Below are positions 14,886 through 21,849 of a stretch of DNA of 64,000 nucleotides, piece by piece. Under the pieces are notes generated by a model. That model saw only the letters and a list, made by a program, of their open reading frames with translations. It was not told the DNA's origin and did no database searches. Each line of letters starts with the position of its first letter. Position 1 is the first letter of the stretch. Made by a program: the position numbers and the translations under genes. The stretch comes from an uncultured Oscillospiraceae bacterium (GTDB taxonomy: Bacteria > Bacillota > Clostridia > Oscillospirales > Oscillospiraceae), in assembly GCA_949494735.1 (NCBI GenBank), contig CATABD010000004.1, positions 1 through 64,000 on the forward strand, in the 5' to 3' direction.

Positions 14886-15758
14886 GTGAAAGAAAAAGAC
14901 CCGAGACAGATCCAGGCGGAGCTGGCCATGCCCTTCGCGCCGGAGGATTTAGAATGGCGGCTGCAAAAGGTGATCGAGGCAAGGGAACTGGGCATTGCCG
15001 TCCCCTACGTTACCAACCGGGCCATCATGGGCCGGCTGGATGACGTGGTGGGGGCGGAGAACTGGTACAACGAGTTCAAGCCCTGGCACGGCGCCGGCGG
15101 AAAAGAAGCCCAGTTGTGCGGCATCTCCATCCGTTATGGAGAGGGCTTCATCACCAAATGGGACGGCGCTGAGAATTCGGACATCGAGCCTGTGAAGGGC
15201 GGTCTGTCCGACAGCATGAAGCGAGCCGCCGTCCAGTGGGGCATCGGCCGGGTGCTGTATAACATGGATGTGGTCTTTGTGGACGTGGAAAAGCGGGGCA
15301 AGACCTGGTACATGAAAAAGGACCAGCAGGAGCGTTTGGACTACGCCTATCTCAAGATGTTGGGCAAGCTGAACCTCACTCCGGCCCCGGCCGGCGGTCT
15401 GCGGCCCCAGGCGGAGACGGAGGGCGGCGGCGAAGGCCCGGCGGGACAGGCCAAGCCGGCTGAAACATCCGGCGGTAAGACCGAAGGGATGCCTGCGGGC
15501 GGAAGCAAACCGGAGGGCATCACCTACATTATCCGCCATGCCCGGATCAACAAGGGCATGAATTCCAGCAGCACCCAGCTGAAGCTGGAGTCCTCCCAGG
15601 GGGACAAGCTGGAAGCCTTTGTGCGCGGAGAGCATCCCGAGCTGGCCGTGGGCGTTGTTTTAGCCAACGCAAAGCTGGAAAAGCGGCAGAAGGATACCGT
15701 GGTCTACTATATGCTGGAGGAGTTCAAAATCGCGGAGACACAGCCCCAGGCGGCGTAG
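14886..15758 (+). CDS. Rad52/Rad22-like single-strand annealing protein
   Basis: 290 residues from GTG 14886, which has GAGGTGA 5 bases upstream; a GTG at 14877 overlaps the previous stop and is an alternative. Residues 15-160 show the Rad52-like pattern: PFAPEDLEWRLQKV, VPYVTNRAIMGRLDDVVG, NWYNEF, then GGLSDSMKRAAVQWGIGRVLY. A Gly/Pro/Ala linker (about 165-215) leads to a small C-terminal beta domain. Such proteins anneal complementary single strands during recombination and are common on phages and conjugative elements. Its neighbour is an SbcC/Rad50-like ATPase. Confidence 0.85.
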   Translation: MKEKDPRQIQAELAMPFAPEDLEWRLQKVIEARELGIAVPYVTNRAIMGRLDDVVGAENWYNEFKPWHGAGGKEAQLCGISIRYGEGFITKWDGAENSDIEPVKGGLSDSMKRAAVQWGIGRVLYNMDVVFVDVEKRGKTWYMKKDQQERLDYAYLKMLGKLNLTPAPAGGLRPQAETEGGGEGPAGQAKPAETSGGKTEGMPAGGSKPEGITYIIRHARINKGMNSSSTQLKLESSQGDKLEAFVRGEHPELAVGVVLANAKLEKRQKDTVVYYMLEEFKIAETQPQAA

Positions 15759-15771
15759 AGAGGAGCGGAAC

Positions 15772-17580
15772 ATGGAGAAAATCCAAAGCTTTCAGATCAC
15801 CGACATGACCATCGCCGGGTTCAAATCCTATGTGGAGCCTACGAACCTGGTGTTCGGCAATCCTACAGTCATCACCGGCGGCAACGGACGGGGCAAAACC
15901 AGCATCGCAGACGCCATCGCCTTCGTAGTCACCGGCCTCCCCTTTTTCGGGGAGCGGGGCATCGACCGGCTGCACAACGAGGTTCAGCCCGATGTGTCCA
16001 TCACCATGAGCTTTGTGGATGAAACGGGCACGGCCCATGTGCTCACCCGCACCCGGCACAAAAACCGCATGACCATCCTCTATGACAGCTGCGAGATCCG
16101 CCAGATGGATCTCACCGAACTGTTTGGAGAGAAGGACGTATTCCTGTCCATCTTTAACCCTCTCTACTTCATCGAGGAGCTGGGGGAGGATGGCAAAAAC
16201 CTGCTGGAGCGGCACCTGCCCCTGATTTCCCATGAGGCGGTGCTGGCCCAGCTCTCCGACGCCACCCGGGCGGCCCTGGAGCATGAGCAGCTTCTCTCGC
16301 CGGACACCTACCTGAAGAAAAAGCGGGCGGACATCCGGGAGCTGGAGGAGACCATCATCTACCTCCAGGGTCAGAAGGATCTGGCGGACAGCCAGGCCCA
16401 GGACTGGAGCAGGACTGTAGAGGGCCTGTCCGCCCGCCGCGACACCCTTATCAGGACGGTGGAATCCCTGGAGGCCAAGCGGTTCGGCGGCTTGGACGCC
16501 AAGGCCATGGAGCAGCGGCTGGTGGAGCTCAGCGCCCGCTACGACGAAGCGGCCCGGGACGGCTCGCCCCTGGACGCGGAAATTTTGGAAGTAGAGCGGA
16601 AGCTGGCCGCCCGGAGGGCGGAGCAATACCAGTCCCCCTACACCCAGGCCGTGGCCGAGGCCAACGCCCGGCTGGCGGAGCTGGCCGAGCGGTTCAACCG
16701 GGACAAGCAGGCGTTCCACGCCTGTGTCCCCGGCGCGCCCTGCCCCACCTGCCGCCGCCTCATTACTGAGGAGGCCCTGCCGGAAATCCGGGCCGCTCTG
16801 GAACAGTCCTCAAAGGCGGCCATCGCCGCCGGACAGGAGCAGCGGGCCCAGCTCAATGAGCTGACGGAGAACGACGCCAAGGCCAGGGCGGTCTTTGAGC
16901 AGTTCCAGGCCGATGATGTAGCCAAGCTGGAAGGGCAGCTGGCCGGCCTTCGGGCCCAAAAGACGGAGGACAGCCCCGCGGACGATCTGCGCTCCCAGAT
17001 CCAGCAGCTTACTTCTGATTTGGAGTACGGAAATCTCTCTGAGGCGGAGTACGCTCAGTTGAAGGAGTGCCGGGAGGAACTACGGGAGTGCGTCGCCGAT
17101 TTGAAGGCGGCCCAGGCCGCGGCGGAGCAGAGGCCGGAGGACTTTGACGGAAAGATCAAAGCCGCCCAGGACAAGATCACGGCGCTGAAAAAGCTGATCG
17201 CCGACGTTGCCATCTATGTGAGCGAACGGGCAAAGCTGACCTTCTCGGCGCTGAAAATGAACCGAGTGGAGATCTCCCTCTACGACGTGGTAAAGTCCAC
17301 CGGGGAGCGGAAAGACGTGTTCAAGTTTACCTACGGCGGGCGGCGCTATGACCGGCTTTCCCTGTCCGAGAAGATCCGGGCGGGGATGGAGGTGTCCGAA
17401 CTGATGAAACGGCTCACTGGGCGCAATTACCCGGTGTTCGTGGACAACATGGAGTCGGTGGACGACCTCAACAACGTGCGGCCCACCGGGCAGGTCATCA
17501 TGGCCAAGTGCGTCAGCGGCGCGCCCCTGGCGGTGCGGCCTGTGCGGCCTATTGACGTGGCCCAGCGGCAGGCGGCGTAG
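15772..17580 (+). CDS. SbcC/Rad50-like AAA ATPase with zinc hook
   Basis: 602 residues, about two thirds of a full SbcC. Walker A GGNGRGKTS is at 36-44; the ABC signature is probably LSLSEKIRAG near 527-536 and Walker B VFVDNM near 553-559. Long coiled-coil arms flank a zinc hook Cys324-Pro-Thr-Cys327. Rad50-like proteins tether DNA ends and usually pair with an Mre11/SbcD nuclease; none is encoded nearby, so it may act with the Rad52-like protein or borrow the host nuclease. ATG at 15772 follows AGAGGAGCGGAAC. The shorter coiled coil is typical of mobile-element versions. Confidence 0.87.
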   Translation: MEKIQSFQITDMTIAGFKSYVEPTNLVFGNPTVITGGNGRGKTSIADAIAFVVTGLPFFGERGIDRLHNEVQPDVSITMSFVDETGTAHVLTRTRHKNRMTILYDSCEIRQMDLTELFGEKDVFLSIFNPLYFIEELGEDGKNLLERHLPLISHEAVLAQLSDATRAALEHEQLLSPDTYLKKKRADIRELEETIIYLQGQKDLADSQAQDWSRTVEGLSARRDTLIRTVESLEAKRFGGLDAKAMEQRLVELSARYDEAARDGSPLDAEILEVERKLAARRAEQYQSPYTQAVAEANARLAELAERFNRDKQAFHACVPGAPCPTCRRLITEEALPEIRAALEQSSKAAIAAGQEQRAQLNELTENDAKARAVFEQFQADDVAKLEGQLAGLRAQKTEDSPADDLRSQIQQLTSDLEYGNLSEAEYAQLKECREELRECVADLKAAQAAAEQRPEDFDGKIKAAQDKITALKKLIADVAIYVSERAKLTFSALKMNRVEISLYDVVKSTGERKDVFKFTYGGRRYDRLSLSEKIRAGMEVSELMKRLTGRNYPVFVDNMESVDDLNNVRPTGQVIMAKCVSGAPLAVRPVRPIDVAQRQAA

Positions 17581-17599
17581 GGGGTGAGTCCGTCTGGCC

Positions 17600-18664
17600 G
17601 TGAAGCAATACGAAAAAATCCCCATCGTGGACGCGGCCAGACGGTGCGGCATAGCCTTGGATTCCCGGACGCTGCGGCATCGGGAGGTGGAGGCCACCTG
17701 CCCCTTCTGCCACGACCACGGGCCGGGGAAGTACCATCTCAGCCTGAACACCGCCACCGACCAGTACCGCTGCCACCTGTGCGGCGCCCATGGCAACAGC
17801 GTGACGCTGTACGCCCGGCTCATGGGCGTGACCAACCGGGAGGCATACCAGGCGCTGAAACAGGAGGGCAAGGTCTACCCCATGTCCAGGCGGGAAGCAT
17901 CCCCATCGGACGCCGAACGCCAGCCCTTGCCCCTGGAACAGCGGCATGAGGCGTACACCGCCATGCTGGACCACCTGACGCTGCTGGATAAGCACCGGGA
18001 AAACCTGCTGGAGCGGGGGCTGTCTGAGGAGCGCATCCAGGCAAATCAGTACCGAAGTATGCCGGAAACGGAGGCGGGGCGGCGGCTTTTGGCCGCCCTG
18101 CTCCGCTCCTGTGGCCATGAGCTGCTGGGGCTGCCGGGGTTCCGTACTTACTATGGCGATTGGACGATCACCGGCCCAAAGGGCTTCTTGATCCCTGTCC
18201 GCAACAAAAACGGGCTGATCCAGGGCATGAAGATCCGCCTGGACGACGCGGACAAGCCAAACCGAAAATACCGCTGGCTGTCCAGCCGGGATCTGCCCAA
18301 CGGCACGCGCAGCTATTCCTACATCCATGTCACCGGCGACACCACCCAAAAGCGGGCCTTCCTCACGGAGGGCCCGCTAAAGGGGGACGTGGCCAGCTAC
18401 CTGGCCCATGACGCGCTGTTTGTGTGCGTGGGCGGGGTAAATGCCATCCGCGGGCTGAAGAAAACGCTGATGGGATTGGGCGTCTCCCGGGTGGTGGAGG
18501 CCATGGATATGGACCAAATGACCAACCCAGATGTCCGCAATGCCGTGCTGGCGATGCGGAGGGAAGTGCAGGCCATCAAGGGCCTAAAATACACGAAATA
18601 CACATGGGACCCGGCGTACAAGGGGATCGATGATTACCTTCTCAGTCGGGTAGAGGCCATGTGA
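17600..18664 (+). CDS. DNA primase-like protein (CHC2 zinc finger + Toprim-type DUF3854)
   Basis: 354 residues from a GTG at 17600. The N terminus has a CHC2-like zinc ribbon: Cys34-Pro-Phe-Cys37 and Cys58-His-Leu-Cys61. A linker is followed by a Toprim-like domain with FLTEGPLKGDVAS (about 254-266) and EAMDMDQMTNPDV (about 301-313), giving the Glu and Asp-x-Asp metal ligands. No helicase domain is present. It probably makes primers for element replication or transfer. It follows the SbcC-like gene by 19 bases. Confidence 0.82.
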   Translation: MKQYEKIPIVDAARRCGIALDSRTLRHREVEATCPFCHDHGPGKYHLSLNTATDQYRCHLCGAHGNSVTLYARLMGVTNREAYQALKQEGKVYPMSRREASPSDAERQPLPLEQRHEAYTAMLDHLTLLDKHRENLLERGLSEERIQANQYRSMPETEAGRRLLAALLRSCGHELLGLPGFRTYYGDWTITGPKGFLIPVRNKNGLIQGMKIRLDDADKPNRKYRWLSSRDLPNGTRSYSYIHVTGDTTQKRAFLTEGPLKGDVASYLAHDALFVCVGGVNAIRGLKKTLMGLGVSRVVEAMDMDQMTNPDVRNAVLAMRREVQAIKGLKYTKYTWDPAYKGIDDYLLSRVEAM

Positions 18665-18682
18665 AAAAACAGGAGGGCAAGT

Positions 18683-19660
18683 ATGGATAACGTATTTGAT
18701 ATGCACGATTTTATTGGCACGTCCCAGGGCGACGAGGCCCATATGCTGGGCAAGTTTCTCTATTTCTCCCTGGCGAACCTGCTGGTGGACAAAGAGGATC
18801 TGTCCAAGCTGTGCGAGGACATGGGCATCCCCTACGCCGGCGGCACCCGGCTGTCCGTGGGGGACGCGTTCCGCTCCGCCACCGGCGACATCCGGGAGCG
18901 CATCCCGGTGACGGCCATGGGGGAGACCAATATCTACCTGGCCTACTGCCGGGACAATAAACGCACCAGCGCCGATATTTTATCCCGGGAGCTGGTGAAG
19001 GAGACGCTGAACCAGCGTACCAACAACTACGAAAAGCTGGCGAACATCAGCTATGATAAGAAAGACGGCGTGTTTCGAGCGGAAAACATGGCACCGGACG
19101 ACGCCATCGACGTGCCGGCCTGCTGCCGCAAGGCGGAGGAGCTGTTCGAACTCTATCAGAAGTGCGCCAACCGAAAACAGATCGAAACCATCTGCGTCAA
19201 TTATCTGCGGGGGCTGGAGGCCACCAAGCTGAGCATCACAGGGCATATGTACTTCGTGCCCCGCACCCACATGGACAAGGTGGACGTGTTTGAGGACTTC
19301 ATCGGCCTGCTGGGCGGGCTCAACCGCAGAGAGACGCCGCTGATGGTGAACAGCTTTTTCATTATCGACGATGAAAAGCAGCGGTCTAAAATGACCGAGG
19401 AATTCTATGCGGCGGTGAAGAAGGAAATTGCTACCTACCAGGAGCGGGCGGACTACCTCATCAAATCCGGCAGCCAGAGCCCGGCGGTGATGGAGCGTTG
19501 GGTGCTGAAGATCCAGGCGCTGGAGGAGAAAAAGAAGCACTATGAGGGTGTACTCCGTCGGGAACTGGATGGCTTGGACGATGAATTTTCCACGCTGAAG
19601 TTCCTGGGGCAGGAGCTCCAAATGAGGGCACAGAGTATTCGCTTTCAAAAGGCGGCATAA
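18683..19660 (+). CDS. Conserved mobile-element protein (DUF6744-like)
   Basis: 325 residues. The first half is mixed alpha/beta, with a GDIRERIPV segment and LVKETLNQRTNNYEKLANI; the second half is Lys/Glu/Gln-rich and helical, with a likely coiled coil near 235-310. From memory this resembles proteins annotated DUF6744 that sit beside DUF3854 and DUF6094 genes; I cannot confirm that. ATG at 18683 follows CAGGAGGGCAAGT. It is the last gene of the operon, before a strong terminator. Confidence 0.72.
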   Translation: MDNVFDMHDFIGTSQGDEAHMLGKFLYFSLANLLVDKEDLSKLCEDMGIPYAGGTRLSVGDAFRSATGDIRERIPVTAMGETNIYLAYCRDNKRTSADILSRELVKETLNQRTNNYEKLANISYDKKDGVFRAENMAPDDAIDVPACCRKAEELFELYQKCANRKQIETICVNYLRGLEATKLSITGHMYFVPRTHMDKVDVFEDFIGLLGGLNRRETPLMVNSFFIIDDEKQRSKMTEEFYAAVKKEIATYQERADYLIKSGSQSPAVMERWVLKIQALEEKKKHYEGVLRRELDGLDDEFSTLKFLGQELQMRAQSIRFQKAA

Positions 19661-19673
19661 ACGGGAATAAGCG

Positions 19674-19708
19674 TGCGGGGGAAGGTTCAGTCTTCCCCCG
19701 CATTGTTT
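19674..19708 (+). terminator. Rho-independent terminator ending the element operon
   Basis: TGCGGGGGAAG pairs with CTTCCCCCGCA around GTTCAGT (11 bp), followed by TTGTTTTCT. Confidence 0.88.
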
Positions 19709-19958
19709 TCTCTATTTGTTGCGATGCCTCTTATGCAATTAAATAGAAAGCCTTTCACATAGCATGAGCCTGGAGCCTGTCTCTTAACGAGATGTGGTCT
19801 GTTAGCTGGCCGTTTCGTCTCCTAATATTGGGTATCGTTCTGCTCCAGCTTCTCTGGCGAGCAGCAGTGGACTGCCAGACTATAATAAAAATAATGGTTT
19901 GTATGCAACTGGCAGGCTGTGCTCTGGCACAAGAACGGCTGACAGCTCAATGTGCTTC
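19709..19958. other. Noncoding junction between the element operon and the two-component system
   Basis: No gene is supported here. Composition falls visibly from the GC-rich operon to a more balanced sequence. CTGCCAG and CTGGCAG lie about 30 bases apart as an inverted pair around an A/T-rich stretch near 19870-19920. It could hold an element end, but no attachment repeat can be shown from this window alone. Confidence 0.35.
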
Positions 19959-21002
19959 CTAAGAAGCTGGAAGTGCTGACAGCGTGATCACAAACGTAGT
20001 TCCCACGCCCACCTGGCTGGACGCTTCAATTTTTCCGCCATGAAGGTCAACAATTCTTTTTGTGAGTGAAAGGCCCAGCCCATTCCCAGCTGTTTTATGG
20101 GATGTATCACCTTGATAAAATTTTTCGTATATTCGTTGGAGTACCGCTTGATCCATGCCAATCCCATCGTCTTGGATTACAACTTGAATGTCAGTTCCTA
20201 TCTTCCTGAGCAGTACACGGATTTTTCCGGCTTGCTTGACAAATTTAATTGCGTTTCCAAGCAGGTTTTGCCAAATCTGTAGGAGTAGATCACGGTTGGC
20301 ATAACAGTCCACTGGATCTAGGTCAATATCCAACTCAAGATGTTTTCCGTTCCACTGCGGTTCCAACATTAGGATAGCCTCCCGCAGTTGCTCATCCAGG
20401 GAGAACCACTCCCTCTGAATTTCAATCTCTTGGTGTTCCAGCCGCGACAAAAGTAGAATATTACCGATCAGTGTGGAAAGCCGCCGTGTGTTAAACAGGA
20501 TGCGCCGAGTATATTCAGTCCGTTTTTCTTCGGAAAGCTCTTTGCGCTGCAGCAGTGTGGCGTATCCCTCAATCGCCGATAAAGGTGTCTTGAACTCATG
20601 GGACACGTTTTCAATAAAATCATTTCGGAGAATTTCAGTCCCAGCTAACTCTCGGGTCATTACGTTGAAATTGTGGGCCATCTCCCGGATCTCAGAAGCT
20701 GGTATATCCTCATTCAATTCGATATTGAAATTTCCTTTTGCCACCTCTTGAGTGGCTTTGCTGATTTCAAGGATCAGCTCTAGCGGGCGTTTTCCAATCA
20801 GCCTAAACAAAATTGTTCCAATGACGATGCTGACCGTTGGGGTGACGAACAGCCCCCGCAGAAGATGCTGAGAATCCAAAAAACCGATACGAAACAGCAA
20901 CACAGCAAAGGCGGTGGAAAGGGTCATGGTTATGCTCAAAACCAAGAAGAGTAGAATGGAAAACATTGCGGCTGTTTTTATAGTCCGCTGATGCAGTTTC
21001 AT
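19959..21002 (-). CDS. Sensor histidine kinase
   Basis: 347 residues. Two membrane helices near the N terminus (about 10-38 and 50-70) enclose a very short external loop, so it may sense within the membrane or through a transporter. A HAMP linker follows, then the dimerisation box with His135 in NVSHEFKTPLSAIEGYATLL and an HATPase domain with NLLGNAIKF, DDGIGMD and GNGLGLSLT. It overlaps the response regulator gene by 4 bases and probably phosphorylates it. The neighbouring divergent ABC transporter is the likely target, possibly also the sensing partner. Confidence 0.92.
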   Translation of the reverse strand: MKLHQRTIKTAAMFSILLFLVLSITMTLSTAFAVLLFRIGFLDSQHLLRGLFVTPTVSIVIGTILFRLIGKRPLELILEISKATQEVAKGNFNIELNEDIPASEIREMAHNFNVMTRELAGTEILRNDFIENVSHEFKTPLSAIEGYATLLQRKELSEEKRTEYTRRILFNTRRLSTLIGNILLLSRLEHQEIEIQREWFSLDEQLREAILMLEPQWNGKHLELDIDLDPVDCYANRDLLLQIWQNLLGNAIKFVKQAGKIRVLLRKIGTDIQVVIQDDGIGMDQAVLQRIYEKFYQGDTSHKTAGNGLGLSLTKRIVDLHGGKIEASSQVGVGTTFVITLSALPAS

Positions 21003-21670
21003 TTCTTCACCACCTTATAACCCAGTCCTCGGATAGTGATAATATCAAAGTCTGGATTTCCACGGAAACGCTCTCTAAGTCTGCTAATATGTACGTCTAG
21101 AGTATGGGGGTCCGTTTCGCTGTCCACTCCCCATATATCGTCCATGAGCTGACGCCTCGTAAATATGTGGTTGGGAGAGGCCGCCAGCTTGAACAGGAGG
21201 AGGAACTCCTTCTGAGGGAGTTCTGTTTCCTCGCCGCCAGTATGGACGGTCAACGTGTCGCAGTCAAGAATTGTATCGCCCAGCTTTGTCCTGCGCTGAC
21301 TGGCGATTTGGGATCGGCGCAGCAGGGCCTCCACTCGCCATACCATCTCATTGACATCAATTGGCTTGACCATATAATCATCTGTGCCGATGCGGAAACC
21401 TTCTCGTTTATCCGCCGCACTGGATCTTGCTGTAATCATCAGAACAGGCGTGTTGTAATGTGCTTCCCGCAACGCTTTAATCAGCTCAAACCCGTCCATA
21501 CGCGGCATCATAATATCCGAAATAATCAAATCGACATACGTCTCGTCCAAAATATCAAAGGCATCAATTCCGTCTACAGCCGGAACCGCAGTGTATCCAT
21601 TTTCCGTCAGAACCGCACAGAAAAGATCCCTCAGCTCATTATCGTCCTCTACCACCAGGATTTGAAACAT
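20999..21670 (-). CDS. OmpR-family response regulator
   Basis: 223 residues from ATG 21670, which has AGAGGTGG upstream; an in-frame start at 21709 would add 13 residues without a ribosome binding site. The receiver domain has Asp9-Asp10, phospho-acceptor Asp52 (DLIISDIMMP) and Lys in VKPID. The C-terminal winged helix carries RRQLMDDIWG, DPHTLDVHISRLRERF and GLGYKVVKK. It probably binds the GTTGAG array in front of the ABC transporter gene and its own gene. Confidence 0.93.
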   Translation of the reverse strand: MFQILVVEDDNELRDLFCAVLTENGYTAVPAVDGIDAFDILDETYVDLIISDIMMPRMDGFELIKALREAHYNTPVLMITARSSAADKREGFRIGTDDYMVKPIDVNEMVWRVEALLRRSQIASQRRTKLGDTILDCDTLTVHTGGEETELPQKEFLLLFKLAASPNHIFTRRQLMDDIWGVDSETDPHTLDVHISRLRERFRGNPDFDIITIRGLGYKVVKK

Positions 21671-21690
21671 TTCTACCACCTCTTTTTCAC

Positions 21691-21696
21691 AGTATA
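21691..21696 (-). promoter_or_regulatory. Probable -10 box of the regulator-kinase operon
   Basis: Minus-strand TATACT lies 20 bases upstream of the response regulator start codon. No convincing -35 precedes it at the usual distance, which fits an activated promoter. Confidence 0.4.
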
Positions 21697-21733
21697 GCAA
21701 AGATATCAATATTGTGGAAGCATTTTAAACCAA

Positions 21734-21801
21734 AAATCTCAACTGAACCTCAACGACATCAAATTGAGGTTCAGTTGAGATTTGGTTGAGTTTTAGTTGA
21801 G
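21734..21801. promoter_or_regulatory. Operator array: 20-bp perfect inverted repeat plus 11-bp-spaced GTTGAG boxes
   Basis: Bases 21734-21753 and 21764-21783 are perfect reverse complements around a 10-base spacer. On the plus strand the box RTTGAG occurs at 21763, 21774, 21785 and 21796, exactly 11 bases apart; its complement CTCAAC occurs at 21738 and 21749, also 11 apart. Boxes on one face of the helix are typical of OmpR-type regulator binding. A -10 candidate TATGAT for the ABC gene is at 21112+600 (21712 is not meant: it lies at 21892-38 = position 21892 is coding); the usable coordinate is given in the next entry. Confidence 0.6.
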
Positions 21802-21811
21802 AAAAACAGCG

Positions 21812-21817
21812 TATGAT
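21812..21817 (+). promoter_or_regulatory. Probable -10 box of the ABC transporter gene
   Basis: TATGAT lies 32 bases upstream of the start codon and 10 bases after the last GTTGAG box (21796-21801). The boxes occupy the place of the -35, as expected for a promoter activated by an OmpR-type regulator. Confidence 0.5.
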
Positions 21818-21849
21818 CTCGTTACTAAACGGCAACAGGAGGGAAACCT

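Noticed and set aside
19740-19880. Short minus-strand frame that looks like a protein end (LLAREAGAERYPILGDETAS)
   Set aside because: Only about 25 codons are open, there is a stop just upstream, and I recognise no family. Too weak to call a remnant.
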